A stretch of 64,000 nt of DNA. It comes from Auanema rhodensis. Taxonomy: Eukaryota > Nematoda > Chromadorea > Rhabditida > Rhabditidae. Every line of letters begins with the position of its first letter. Within the stretch, counting starts at the first letter, position 1. Shown piece after piece: positions 11,584 to 26,093 of the stretch. The stretch lies in assembly GCA_964057225.1 (NCBI GenBank), contig OZ059894.1, forward strand, positions 3,038,001 through 3,102,000, in the 5' to 3' direction. The notes beneath the pieces were generated by a model. It was not told the DNA's origin. It made no database searches and saw only the letters and a program-made list of their open reading frames with translations. The translations under genes and the position numbers were made by a program.

Positions 11584-13338
11584 GCTTAAAAATGCACCGA
11601 GATATCAACTGATATAAGTTCACACTTATATCCTCGATTTTCACCCTGAAGAATTAATTTTTTCGTTGAATAACATTGTCCATCGTCTTTGCCTTGAAAA
11701 AAAGAATCTAAAAACATCTACTTTTTGCTAAATTATTCTGAAATTTTTCGAAAAAATTTTTGTCAAAATGTTTTTGGAAGCAATGTTGAGTGTACATGGA
11801 AACTCAACATACACTAATGCATCATTTTTCAAACGATCATAACTAATTTTTGTATTAAGCGTTTTTCAATGTAGTATAGTGCATTCGATGCGGATTTTCA
11901 AGCTGCGTCGATCTGTGTTATCAGATTTGCGCTAGCTTAAAAATGCACCGAGATATCAACTGATATAAGTTCACACTTATATCCTCGATTTTCACCCTGA
12001 AGAATTAATTTTTTCGATGAATAACATTGTCCATCGTCTTTGCCTTGAAAAAAGGAATCTAAAAACATCTACTTTTCGCTAAATTATTTTGAAATTTTTC
12101 GAAAAAATTTTTGTCAAAATGTTTTTGGAAGCAATGTTGAGTGTACATGGAAACTCAACATACACTAATGCATCATTTTTCAAACGATCATAACTAATTT
12201 TTGTATTAAGCGTTTTTCAATGTAGTATAGTGCATTCGATGCAGATTTTCAAGCTGCGTCGATCTGTGTTATCAGATTTGCGCTAGCTTAAAAATGCACC
12301 GAGATATCAACTGATATAAGTTCACACTTATATCCTCGATTTTCACCCTGAAGAATTAATTTTTTCGATGAATAACATTGTCCATCGTCTTTGCCTTGAA
12401 AAAAGGAATCTAAAAACATCTACTTTTCGCTAAATTATTTTGAAATTTTTCGAAAAAATTTTTGTCAAAATGTTTTTGGAAGCAATGTTGAGTGTACATG
12501 GAAACTCAACATACACTAATGCATCATTTTTCAAACGATCATAACTAATTTTTGTATTAAGCGTTTTTCAATGTAGTATAGTGCATTCGATGCGGATTTT
12601 CAAGCTGCGTCGATCTGTGTTATCAGATTTGCGCTAGCTTAAAAATGCACCGAGATATCAACTGATATAAGTTCACACTTATATCCTCGATTTTCACCCT
12701 GAAGAATTAATTTTTTCGATGAATAACATTGTCCATCGTCTTTGCCTTGAAAAAAGGAATCTAAAAACATCTACTTTTCGCTAAATTATTTTGAAATTTT
12801 TCGAAAAAATTTTTGTCAAAATGTTTTTGGAAGCAATGTTGAGTGTACATGGAAACTCAACATACACTAATGCATCATTTTTCAAACGATCATAACTAAT
12901 TTTTGTATTAAGCGTTTTTCAATGTAGTGTAGTGCATTCGATGCGGATTTTCAAGCTGCGTCGATCTGTGTTATCAGATTTGCGCTAGCTTAAAAATGCA
13001 CCGAGATATCAACTGATATAAGTTCACACTTATATCCTCAATTTTCACCCTGAAGAATTAATTTTTTCGTTGAATAACATTGTCCATCGTCTTTGCCTTG
13101 AAAAAAAGAATCTAAAAACATCTACTTTTTGCTAAATTATTTTGAAATTTTTCGAAAAAATTTTTGTCAAAATGTTTTTGGAAGCAATGTTGAGTGTACA
13201 TGGAAACTCAACATACACTAATGCATCATTTTTCAAACGATCATAACTAATTTTTGTATTGAGCGTTTTTCAATGTAGTATAGTGCATTCGATGCGGATT
13301 TTTAAGCTGCGTCGAGCTGTGTTATCAGATTTGCGCTA

Positions 13339-16300
13339 GCTTAAAAATGCACCGAGATATCAACTGATATAAGTTCACACTTATATCCTCGATTTTCACC
13401 CTGAAGAATTAATTTTTTCGTTGAATAACATTGTCCATCGTCTTTGCCTTGAAAAAAAGAATCTAAAAACATCTACTTTTTGCTAAATTATTTTGAAATT
13501 TTTCGAAAAAATTTTTGTCAAAATGTTTTTGGAAGCAATGTTGAGTGTACATGGAAACTCAACATACACTAATGCATCATTTTTCAAACGATCATAACTA
13601 ATTTTTGTATTAAGCGTTTTTCAATGTAGTATAGTGCATTCGATGCGGATTTTCAAGCTGCGTCGATCTGTGTTATCAGATTTGCGCTAGCTTAAAAATG
13701 CACCGAGATATCAACTGATATAAGTTCACACTTATATCCTCGATTTTCACCCTGAAAAATTAATTTTTTCGATGAATAACATTGTCCATCGTCTTTGCCT
13801 TGAAAAAAGGAATCTAAAAACATCTACTTTTCGCTAAATTATTTTGAAATTTTTCGAAAAAATTTTTGTCAAAATGTTTTTGGAAGCAATGTTGAGTGTA
13901 CATGGAAACTCAACATACACTAATGCATCATTTTTCAAACGATCATAACTAATTTTTGTATTAAGCGTTTTTCAATGTAGTATAGTGCATTCGATGCGGA
14001 TTTTCAAGCTGCGTCGATCTGTGTTATCAGATTTGCGCTAGCTTAAAAATGCACCGAGATATCAACTGATATAAGTTCACACTTATATCCTCGATTTTCA
14101 CCCTGAAGAATTAATTTTTTCGATGAATAACATTGTCCATCGTCTTTGCCTTGAAAAAAGGAATCTAAAAACATCTACTTTTCGCTAAATTATTTTGAAA
14201 TTTTTCGAAAAAATTTTTGTCAAAATGTTTTTGGAAGCAATGTTGAGTGTACATGGAAACTCAACATACACTAATGCATCATTTTTCAAACGATCATGAC
14301 TAATTTTTGTATTAAGCGTTTTTCAATGTAGTATAGTGCATTCGATGCGGATTTTCAAGCTGCGTCGATCTGTGTTATCAGATTTGCGCTAGCTTAAAAA
14401 TGCACCGAGATATCAACTGATATAAGTTCACACTTATATCCTCGATTTTCACCCTGAAGAATTAATTTTTTCGATGAATAACATTGTCCATCGTCTTTGC
14501 CTTGAAAAAAGGAATCTAAAAACATCTACTTTTCGCTAAATTATTTTGAAATTTTTCGAAAAAATTTTTGTCAAAATGTTTTTGGAAGCAATGTTGAGTG
14601 TACATGGAAACTCAACATACACTAATGCATCATTTTTCAAACGATCATAACTAATTTTTGTATTGAGCGTTTTTCAATGTAGTATAGTGCATTCGATGCG
14701 GATTTTTAAGCTGCGTCGAGCTGTGTTATCAGATTTGCGCTAGCTTAAAAATGCACCGAGATATCAACTGATATAAGTTCACACTTATATCCTCGATTTT
14801 CACCCTGAAGAATTAATTTTTTCGTTGAATAACATTGTCCATCGTCTTTGCCTTGAAAAAAAGAATCTAAAAACATCTACTTTTTGCTAAATTATTTTGA
14901 AATTTTTCGAAAAAATTTTTGTCAAAATGTTTTTGGAAGCAATGTTGAGTGTACATGGAAACTCAACATACACTAATGCATCATTTTTCAAACGATCATA
15001 ACTAATTTTTGTATTGAGCGTTTTTCAATGTAGTATAGTGCATTCGATGCGGATTTTTAAGCTGCGTCGAGCTGTGTTATCAGATTTGCGCTAGCTTAAA
15101 AATGCACCGAGATATCAACTGATATAAGTTCACACTTATATCCTCGATTTTCACCCTGAAGAATTAATTTTTTCGTTGAATAACATTGTCCATCGTCTTT
15201 GCCTTGAAAAAAAGAATCTAAAAACATCTACTTTTTGCTAAATTATTTTGAAATTTTTCGAAAAAATTTTTGTCAAAATGTTTTTGGAAGCAATGTTGAG
15301 TGTACATGGAAACTCAACATACACTAATGCATCATTTTTCAAACGATCATAACTAATTTTTGTATTGAGCGTTTTTCAATGTAGTATAGTGCATTCGATG
15401 CGGATTTTTAAGCTGCGTCGAGCTGTGTTATCAGATTTGCGCTAGCTTAAAAATGCACCGAGATATCAACTGATATAAGTTCACACTTATATCCTCGATT
15501 TTCACCCTGAAGAATTAATTTTTTCGTTGAATAACATTGTCCATCGTCTTTGCCTTGAAAAAAAGAATCTAAAAACATCTACTTTTTGCTAAATTATTTT
15601 GAAATTTTTCGAAAAAATTTTTGTCAAAATGTTTTTGGAAGCAATGTTGAGTGTACATGGAAACTCAACATACACTAATGCATCATTTTTCAAACGATCA
15701 TAACTAATTTTTGTATTAAGCGTTTTTCAATGTAGTATAGTGCATTCGATGCGGATTTTCAAGCTGCGTCGATCTGTGTTATCAGATTTGCGCTAGCTTA
15801 AAAATGCACCGAGATATCAACTGATATAAGTTCACACTTATATCCTCGATTTTCACCCTGAAGAATTAATTTTTTCGATGAATAACATTGTCCATCGTCT
15901 TTGCCTTGAAAAAAGGAATCTAAAAACATCTACTTTTCGCTAAATTATTTTGAAATTTTTCGAAAAAATTTTTGTCAAAATGTTTTTGGAAGCAATGTTG
16001 AGTGTACATGGAAACTCAACATACACTAATGCATCATTTTTCAAACGATCATAACTAATTTTTGTATTAAGCGTTTTTCAATGTAGTATAGTGCATTCGA
16101 TGCGGATTTTCAAGCTGCGTCGATCTGTGTTATCAGATTTGCGCTAGCTTAAAAATGCACCGAGATATCAACTGATATAAGTTCACACTTATATCCTCGA
16201 TTTTCACCCTGAAGAATTAATTTTTTCGATGAATAACATTGTCCATCGTCTTTGCCTTGAAAAAAGGAATCTAAAAACATCTACTTTTCGCTAAATTATT

Positions 16301-17500
16301 TTGAAATTTTTCGAAAAAATTTTTGTCAAAATGTTTTTGGAAGCAATGTTGAGTGTACATGGAAACTCAACATACACTAATGCATCATTTTTCAAACGAT
16401 CATAACTAATTTTTGTATTAAGCGTTTTTCAATGTAGTATAGTGCATTCGATGCGGATTTTCAAGCTGCGTCGATCTGTGTTATCAGATTTGCGCTAGCT
16501 TAAAAATGCACCGAGATATCAACTGATATAAGTTCACACTTATATCCTCGATTTTCACCCTGAAGAATTAATTTTTTCGATGAATAACATTGTCCATCGT
16601 CTTTGCCTTGAAAAAAGGAATCTAAAAACATCTACTTTTCGCTAAATTATTTTGAAATTTTTCGAAAAAATTTTTGTCAAAATGTTTTTGGAAGCAATGT
16701 TGAGTGTACATGGAAACTCAACATACACTAATGCATCATTTTTCAAACGATCATAACTAATTTTTGTATTGAGCGTTTTTCAATGTAGTATAGTGCATTC
16801 GATGCGGATTTTTAAGCTGCGTCGAGCTGTGTTATCAGATTTGCGCTAGCTTAAAAATGCACCGAGATATCAACTGATATAAGTTCACACTTATATCCTC
16901 GATTTTCACCCTGAAGAATTAATTTTTTCGTTGAATAACATTGTCCATCGTCTTTGCCTTGAAAAAAAGAATCTAAAAACATCTACTTTTTGCTAAATTA
17001 TTTTGAAATTTTTCGAAAAAATTTTTGTCAAAATGTTTTTGGAAGCAATGTTGAGTGTACATGGAAACTCAACATACACTAATGCATCATTTTTCAAACG
17101 ATCATAACTAATTTTTGTATTGAGCGTTTTTCAATGTAGTATAGTGCATTCGATGCGGATTTTTAAGCTGCGTCGAGCTGTGTTATCAGATTTGCGCTAG
17201 CTTAAAAATGCACCGAGATATCAACTGATATAAGTTCACACTTATATCCTCGATTTTCACCCTGAAGAATTAATTTTTTCGTTGAATAACATTGTCCATC
17301 GTCTTTGCCTTGAAAAAAAGAATCTAAAAACATCTACTTTTTGCTAAATTATTTTGAAATTTTTCGAAAAAATTTTTGTCAAAATGTTTTTGGAAGCAAT
17401 GTTGAGTGTACATGGAAACTCAACATACACTAATGCATCATTTTTCAAACGATCATAACTAATTTTTGTATTGAGCGTTTTTCAATGTAGTATAGTGCAT
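13339..17500 (+). repeat. Tandem 6-unit higher-order repeat (2106 bp), two copies
   Basis: The order of unit types in m39-m44 (13339-15444) repeats in m45-m50 (15445-17550): one T83/A274/C316 unit, two A83/C316 units, one A83 unit with G274/G329, then two T83 units with G274. Copy 1 carries private changes (GAAAAATT near 13756, ATCATGACT near 14296). The last unit of copy 2 switches to C316/T329, so the match ends in its 3' part. Confidence 0.75.
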
Positions 17501-18431
17501 TCGATGCGGATTTTCAAGCTGCGTCGATCTGTGTTATCAGATTTGCGCTAGCTTAAAAATGCACCGAGATATCAACTGATATAAGTTCACACTTATATCC
17601 TCGATTTTCACCCTGAAGAATTAATTTTTTCGATGAATAACATTGTCCATCGTCTTTGCCTTGAAAAAAGGAATCTAAAAACATCTACTTTTCGCTAAAT
17701 TATTTTGAAATTTTCCGAAAAAATTTTTGTCAAAATGTTTTTGGAAGCAATGTTGAGTGTACATGGAAACTCAACATACACTAATGCATCATTTTTCAAA
17801 CGATCATAACTAATTTTTGTATTAAGCGTTTTTCAATGTAGTATAGTGCATTCGATGCGGATTTTCAAGCTGCGTCGATCTGTGTTATCAGATTTGCGCT
17901 AGCTTAAAAATGCACCGAGATATCAACTGATATAAGTTCACACTTATATCCTCGATTTTCACCCTGAAGAATTAATTTTTTCGATGAATAACATTGTCCA
18001 TCGTCTTTGCCTTGAAAAAAGGAATCTAAAAACATCTACTTTTCGCTAAATTATTTTGAAATTTTTCGAAAAAATTTTTGTCAAAATGTTTTTGGAAGCA
18101 ATGTTGAGTGTACATGGAAACTCAACATACACTAATGCATCATTTTTCAAACGATCATAACTAATTTTTGTATTGAGCGTTTTTCAATGTAGTATAGTGC
18201 ATTCGATGCGGATTTTTAAGCTGCGTCGAGCTGTGTTATCAGATTTGCGCTAGCTTAAAAATGCACCGAGATATCAACTGATATAAGTTCACACATATAT
18301 CCTCGATTTTCACCCTGAAGAATTAATTTTTTCGTTGAATAACATTGTCCATCGTCTTTGCCTTGAAAAAAAGAATCTAAAAACATCTACTTTTTGCTAA
18401 ATTATTTTGAAATTTTTCGAAAAAATTTTTT

Positions 18432-19775
18432 TCAAAATGTTTTTGGAAGCAATGTTGAGTGTACATGGAAACTCAACATACACTAATGCATCATTTTTCA
18501 AACGATCATAACTAATTTTTGTATTGAGCGGTTTTCAATGTAGTATAGTGCATTCGATGCGGATTTTTAAGCTGCGTCGATCTGTGTTATCAGATTTGCG
18601 CTAGCTTAAAAATGCACCGAGATATCAACTGATATAAGTTCACACTTATATCCTCGATTTTCACCCTGAAGAATTAATTTTTTCGATGAATAACATTGTC
18701 CATCGTCTTTGCCTTGAAAAAAGGAATCTAAAAACATCTACTTTTCGCTAAATTATTTTGAAATTTTTCGAAAAAATTTTTGTCAAAATGTTTTTGGAAG
18801 CAATGTTGAGTGTACATGGAAATTCAACATACACTAATGCATCATTTTTCAAACAATCATAACTAATTTTTGTATTAAGCGTTTTTCAATGTAGTATAGT
18901 GCATTCGATGCGGATTTTTAAGCTGCGTCGATCTGTGTTATCCGATTTGCGCTAGCTGAAAAATGCACCGAGATATCAACTGATATAAGTTCACACTTAT
19001 ATCCTCGATTTTCACCCTGAAGAATTAATTTTTTCGTTGAATAACATTGTCCATCGTCTTTGCCTTGAAAAAAGGAATCTAAAAACATCTACTTTTCGCT
19101 AAATTATTTTGAAATTTTTCGAAAAAATTTTTGTCAAAATGTTTTTGGAAGCAATGTTGAGTGTACATGGAAACTCAACATACACTAATGCATCATTTTT
19201 CAAACGATCATAACTAATTTTTGTATTGAGCGTTTTTCAATGTAGTATAGTGCATTCGATGCGGATTTTTAAGCTGCGTCGAGCTGTGTTATCAGATTTG
19301 CGCTAGCTTAAAAATGCACCGAGATATCAACTGATATAAGTTCACACTTATATCCTCGATTTTCACCCTGAAGAATTAATTTTTTCGATGAATAACATTG
19401 TCCATCGTCTTTGCCTTGAAAAAAGGAATCTAAAAACATCTACTTTTCGCTAAATTATTTTGAAATTTTTCGAAAAAATTTTTGTCAAAATGTTTTTGGA
19501 AGCAATGTTGAGTGTACATGGAAATTCAACATACACTAATGCATCATTTTTCAAACAATCATAACTAATTTTTGTATTAAGCGTTTTTCAATGTAGTATA
19601 GTGCATTCGATGCGGATTTTTAAGCTGCGTCGATCTGTGTTATCCGATTTGCGCTAGCTGAAAAATGCACCGAGATATCAACTGATATAAGTTCACACTT
19701 ATATCCTCGATTTTCACCCTGAAGAATTAATTTTTTCGTTGAATAACATTGTCCATCGTCTTTGCCTTGAAAAAA
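18432..19775 (+). repeat. Long-range duplicated block, copy 1 (partner 24750-26093)
   Basis: The rare GAGCGGTTTT form at the end of m53 is followed by units m54-m56, of which m54 and m56 carry the rare C220T (GAAATTCAAC). The same series occurs at the end of m71 and in m72-m74. The distance is 6318 bp, exactly 18 units. The match breaks on the left at site 179 of m53/m71 and on the right at the A tract of m57/m75. A one-step copy of about 1.3 kb or a larger, later rearranged duplication would both fit. Confidence 0.8.
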
Positions 19776-22057
19776 AGAATCTAAAAACATCTACTTTTTG
19801 CTAAATTATTTTGAAATTTTTCGAAAAAATTTTTGTCAAAATGTTTTTGGAAGCAATGTTGAGTGTACATGGAAACTCAACATACACTAATGCATCATTT
19901 TTCAAACGATCATAACTAATTTTTGTATTGAGCGTTTTTCAATGTAGTATAGTGCATTCGATGCGGATTTTTAAGCTGCGTCGAGCTGTGTTATCAGATT
20001 TGCGCTAGCTTAAAAATGCACCGAGATATCAACTGATATAAGTTCACACTTATATCCTCGATTTTCACCCTGAAGAATTAATTTTTTCGTTGAATAACAT
20101 TGTCCATCGTCTTTGCCTTGAAAAAAAGAATCTAAAAACATCTACTTTTTGCTAAATTATTTTGAAATTTTTCGAAAAAATTTTTGTCAAAATGTTTTTG
20201 GAAGCAATGTTGAGTGTACATGGAAACTCAACATACACTAATGCATCATTTTTCAAACGATCATAACTAATTTTTGTATTGAGCGTTTTTCAATGTAGTA
20301 TAGTGCATTCGATGCGGATTTTTAAGCTGCGTCGAGCTGTGTTATCAGATTTGCGCTAGCTTAAAAATGCACCGAGATATCAACTGATATAAGTTCACAC
20401 TTATATCCTCGATTTTCACCCTGAAGAATTAATTTTTTCGTTGAATAACATTGTCCATCGTCTTTGCCTTGAAAAAAAGAATCTAAAAACATCTACTTTT
20501 TGCTAAATTATTTTGAAATTTTTCGAAAAAATTTTTGTCAAAATGTTTTTGGAAGCAATGTTGAGTGTACATGGAAACTCAACATACACTAATGCATCAT
20601 TTTTCAAACGATCATAACTAATTTTTGTATTGAGCGTTTTTCAATGTAGTATAGTGCATTCGATGCGGATTTTTAAGCTGCGTCGAGCTGTGTTATCAGA
20701 TTTGCGCTAGCTTAAAAATGCACCGAGATATCAACTGATATAAGTTCACACTTATATCCTCGATTTTCACCCTGAAGAATTAATTTTTTCGATGAATAAC
20801 ATTGTCCATCGTCTTTGCCTTGAAAAAAGGAATCTAAAAACATCTACTTTTCGCTAAATTATTTTGAAATTTTTCGAAAAAATTTTTGTCAAAATGTTTT
20901 TGGAAGCAATGTTGAGTGTACATGGAAATTCAACATACACTAATGCATCATTTTTCAAACAATCATAACTAATTTTTGTATTAAGCGTTTTTCAATGTAG
21001 TATAGTGCATTCGATGCGGATTTTTAAGCTGCGTCGATCTGTGTTATCCGATTTGCGCTAGCTGAAAAATGCACCGAGATATCAACTGATATAAGTTCAC
21101 ACTTATATCCTCGATTTTCACCCTGAAGAATTAATTTTTTCGTTGAATAACATTGTCCATCGTCTTTGCCTTGAAAAAAAGAATCTAAAAACATCTACTT
21201 TTTGCTAAATTATTTTGAAATTTTTCGAAAAAATTTTTGTCAAAATGTTTTTGGAAGCAATGTTGAGTGTACATGGAAACTCAACATACACTAATGCATC
21301 ATTTTTCAAACGATCATAACTAATTTTTGTATTGAGCGTTTTTCAATGTAGTATAGTGCATTCGATGCGGATTTTTAAGCTGCGTCGAGCTGTGTTATCA
21401 GATTTGCGCTAGCTTAAAAATGCACCGAGATATCAACTGATATAAGTTCACACTTATATCCTCGATTTTCACCCTGAAGAATTAATTTTTTCGTTGAATA
21501 ACATTGTCCATCGTCTTTGCCTTGAAAAAAAGAATCTAAAAACATCTACTTTTTGCTAAATTATTTTGAAATTTTTCGAAAAAATTTTTGTCAAAATGTT
21601 TTTGGAAGCAATGTTGAGTGTACATGGAAACTCAACATACACTAATGCATCATTTTTCAAACGATCATAACTAATTTTTGTATTGAGCGTTTTTCAATGT
21701 AGTATAGTGCATTCGATGCGGATTTTTAAGCTGCGTCGAGCTGTGTTATCAGATTTGCGCTAGCTTAAAAATGCACCGAGATATCAACTGATATAAGTTC
21801 ACACTTATATCCTCGATTTTCACCCTGAAGAATTAATTTTTTCGTTGAATAACATTGTCCATCGTCTTTGCCTTGAAAAAAAGAATCTAAAAACATCTAC
21901 TTTTTGCTAAATTATTTTGAAATTTTTCGAAAAAATTTTTGTCAAAATGTTTTTGGAAGCAATGTTGAGTGTACATGGAAACTCAACATACACTAATGCA
22001 TCATTTTTCAAACGATCATAACTAATTTTTGTATTGAGCGTTTTTCAATGTAGTATA
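19306..22057 (+). repeat. Tandem 4-unit duplication (1404 bp)
   Basis: Units m56-m59 (19306-20709) match m60-m63 (20710-22113) in type order: a C220T unit with A83 and C340, a G4 unit with G274/G329, then two T83 units with G274. The match ends near site 316 of m63, where C316/T329 replace T316/G329. Confidence 0.8.
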
Positions 22058-24749
22058 GTGCATTCGATGCGGATTTTCAAGCTGCGTCGATCTGTGTTAT
22101 CAGATTTGCGCTAGCTTAAAAATGCACCGAGATATCAACTGATATAAGTTCACACTTATATCCTCGATTTTCACCCTGAAGAATTAATTTTTTCGATGAA
22201 TAACATTGTCCATCGTCTTTGCCTTGAAAAAAGGAATCTAAAAACATCTACTTTTCGCTAAATTATTTTGAAATTTTTCGAAAAAATTTTTGTCAAAATG
22301 TTTTTGGAAGCAATGTTGAGTGTACATGGAAACTCAACATACACTAATGCATCATTTTTCAAACGATCATAACTAATTTTTGTATTAAGCGTTTTTCAAT
22401 GTAGTATAGTGCATTCGATGCGGATTTTCAAGCTGCGTCGATCTGTGTTATCAGATTTGCGCTAGCTTAAAAATGCACCGAGATATCAACTGATATAAGT
22501 TCACACTTATATCCTCGATTTTCACCCTGAAGAATTAATTTTTTCGATGAATAACATTGTCCATCGTCTTTGCCTTGAAAAAAGGAATCTAAAAACATCT
22601 ACTTTTCGCTAAATTATTTTGAAATTTTTCGAAAAAATTTTTGTCAAAATGTTTTTGGAAGCAATGTTGAGTGTACATGGAAACTCAACATACACTAATG
22701 CATCATTTTTCAAACGATCATAACTAATTTTTGTATTGAGCGTTTTTCAATGTAGTATAGTGCATTCGATGCGGATTTTTAAGCTGCGTCGAGCTGTGTT
22801 ATCAGATTTGCGCTAGCTTAAAAATGCACCGAGATATCAACTGATATAAGTTCACACTTATATCCTCGATTTTCACCCTGAAGAATTAATTTTTTCGTTG
22901 AATAACATTGTCCATCGTCTTTGCCTTGAAAAAAAGAATCTAAAAACATCTACTTTTTGCTAAATTATTTTGAAATTTTTCGAAAAAATTTTTGTCAAAA
23001 TGTTTTTGGAAGCAATGTTGAGTGTACATGGAAACTCAACATACACTAATGCATCATTTTTCAAACGATCATAACTAATTTTTGTATTAAGCGTTTTTCA
23101 ATGTAGTATAGTGCATTCGATGCGGATTTTCAAGCTGCGTCGATCTGTGTTATCAGATTTGCGCTAGCTTAAAAATGCACCGAGATATCAACTGATATAA
23201 GTTCACACTTATATCCTCGATTTTCACCCTGAAGAATTAATTTTTTCGATGAATAACATTGTCCATCGTCTTTGCCTTGAAAAAAGGAATCTAAAAACAT
23301 CTACTTTTCGCTAAATTATTTTGAAATTTTTCGAAAAAATTTTTGTCAAAATGTTTTTGGAAGCAATGTTGAGTGTACATGGAAACTCAACATACACTAA
23401 TGCATCATTTTTCAAACGATCATAACTAATTTTTGTATTAAGCGTTTTTCAATGTAGTATAGTGCATTCGATGCGGATTTTCAAGCTGCGTCGATCTGTG
23501 TTATCAGAGTTGCGCTAGCTTAAAAATGCACCGAGATATCAACTGATATAAGTTCACACTTATATCCTCGATTTTCACCCTGAAGAATTAATTTTTTCGA
23601 TGAATAACATTGTCCATCGTCTTTGCCTTGAAAAAAGGAATCTAAAAACATCTACTTTTCGCTAAATTATTTTGAAATTTTTCGAAAAAATTTTTGTCAA
23701 AATGTTTTTGGAAGCAATGTTGAGTGTACATGGAAACTCAACATACACTAATGCATCATTTTTCAAACGATCATAACTAATTTTTGTATTGAGCGTTTTT
23801 CAATGTAGTATAGTGCATTCGATGCGGATTTTTAAGCTGCGTCGAGCTGTGTTATCAGATTTGCGCTAGCTTAAAAATGCACCGAGATATCAACTGATAT
23901 AAGTTCACACTTATATCCTCGATTTTCACCCTGAAGAATTAATTTTTTCGTTGAATAACATTGTCCATCGTCTTTGCCTTGAAAAAAAGAATCTAAAAAC
24001 ATCTACTTTTTGCTAAATTATTTTGAAATTTTTCGAAAAAATTTTTGTCAAAATGTTTTTGGAAGCAATGTTGAGTGTACATGGAAACTCAACATACACT
24101 AATGCATCATTTTTCAAACGATCATAACTAATTTTTGTATTGAGCGTTTTTCAATGTAGTATAGTGCATTCGATGCGGATTTTTAAGCTGCGTCGAGCTG
24201 TGTTATCAGATTTGCGCTAGCTTAAAAATGCACCGAGATATCAACTGATATAAGTTCACACTTATATCCTCGATTTTCACCCTGAAGAATTAATTTTTTC
24301 GTTGAATAACATTGTCCATCGTCTTTGCCTTGAAAAAAAGAATCTAAAAACATCTACTTTTTGCTAAATTATTTTGAAATTTTTCGAAAAAATTTTTGTC
24401 AAAATGTTTTTGGAAGCAATGTTGAGTGTACATGGAAACTCAACATACACTAATGCATCATTTTTCAAACGATCATAACTAATTTTTGTATTGAGCGTTT
24501 TTCAATGTTGTATAGTGCATTCGATGCGGATTTTCAAGCTGCGTCGATCTGTGTTATCAGATTTGCGCTAGCTTAAAAATGCACCGAGATATCAACTGAT
24601 ATAAGTTCACACTTATATCCTCGATTTTCACCCTGAAGAATTAATTTTTTCGATGAATAACATTGTCCATCGTCTTTGCCTTGAAAAAAGGAATCTAAAA
24701 ACATCTACTTTTCGCTAAATTATTTTGAAATTTTTCGAAAAAATTTTTG

Positions 24750-26093
24750 TCAAAATGTTTTTGGAAGCAATGTTGAGTGTACATGGAAACTCAACATACA
24801 CTAATGCATCATTTTTCAAACGATCATAACTAATTTTTGTATTGAGCGGTTTTCAATGTAGTATAGTGCATTCGATGCGGATTTTTAAGCTGCGTCGATC
24901 TGTGTTATCAGATTTGCGCTAGCTTAAAAATGCACCGAGATATCAACTGATATAAGTTCACACTTATATCCTCGATTTTCACCCTGAAGAATTAATTTTT
25001 TCGATGAATAACATTGTCCATCGTCTTTGCCTTGAAAAAAGGAATCTAAAAACATCTACTTTTCGCTAAATTATTTTGAAATTTTTCGAAAAAATTTTTG
25101 TCAAAATGTTTTTGGAAGCAATGTTGAGTGTACATGGAAATTCAACATACACTAATGCATCATTTTTCAAACAATCATAACTAATTTTTGTATTAAGCGT
25201 TTTTCAATGTAGTATAGTGCATTCGATGCGGATTTTTAAGCTGCGTCGATCTGTGTTATCCGATTTGCGCTAGCTGAAAAATGCACCGAGATATCAACTG
25301 ATATAAGTTCACACTTATATCCTCGATTTTCACCCTGAAGAATTAATTTTTTCGTTGAATAACATTGTCCATCGTCTTTGCCTTGAAAAAAGGAATCTAA
25401 AAACATCTACTTTTCGCTAAATTATTTTGAAATTTTTCGAAAAAATTTTTGTCAAAATGTTTTTGGAAGCAATGTTGAGTGTACATGGAAACTCAACATA
25501 CACTAATGCATCATTTTTCAAACGATCATAACTAATTTTTGTATTGAGCGTTTTTCAATGTAGTATAGTGCATTCGATGCGGATTTTTAAGCTGCGTCGA
25601 GCTGTGTTATCAGATTTGCGCTAGCTTAAAAATGCACCGAGATATCAACTGATATAAGTTCACACTTATATCCTCGATTTTCACCCTGAAGAATTAATTT
25701 TTTCGATGAATAACATTGTCCATCGTCTTTGCCTTGAAAAAAGGAATCTAAAAACATCTACTTTTCGCTAAATTATTTTGAAATTTTTCGAAAAAATTTT
25801 TGTCAAAATGTTTTTGGAAGCAATGTTGAGTGTACATGGAAATTCAACATACACTAATGCATCATTTTTCAAACAATCATAACTAATTTTTGTATTAAGC
25901 GTTTTTCAATGTAGTATAGTGCATTCGATGCGGATTTTTAAGCTGCGTCGATCTGTGTTATCCGATTTGCGCTAGCTGAAAAATGCACCGAGATATCAAC
26001 TGATATAAGTTCACACTTATATCCTCGATTTTCACCCTGAAGAATTAATTTTTTCGTTGAATAACATTGTCCATCGTCTTTGCCTTGAAAAAA
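24750..26093 (+). repeat. Long-range duplicated block, copy 2 (partner 18432-19775)
   Basis: This block carries GAGCGGTTTT near 24845 and C220T in the units at 24922 and 25624, in the same order and spacing as the partner block 6318 bp upstream. I see no private difference between the two copies within the stated limits, which suggests a recent event. Confidence 0.8.
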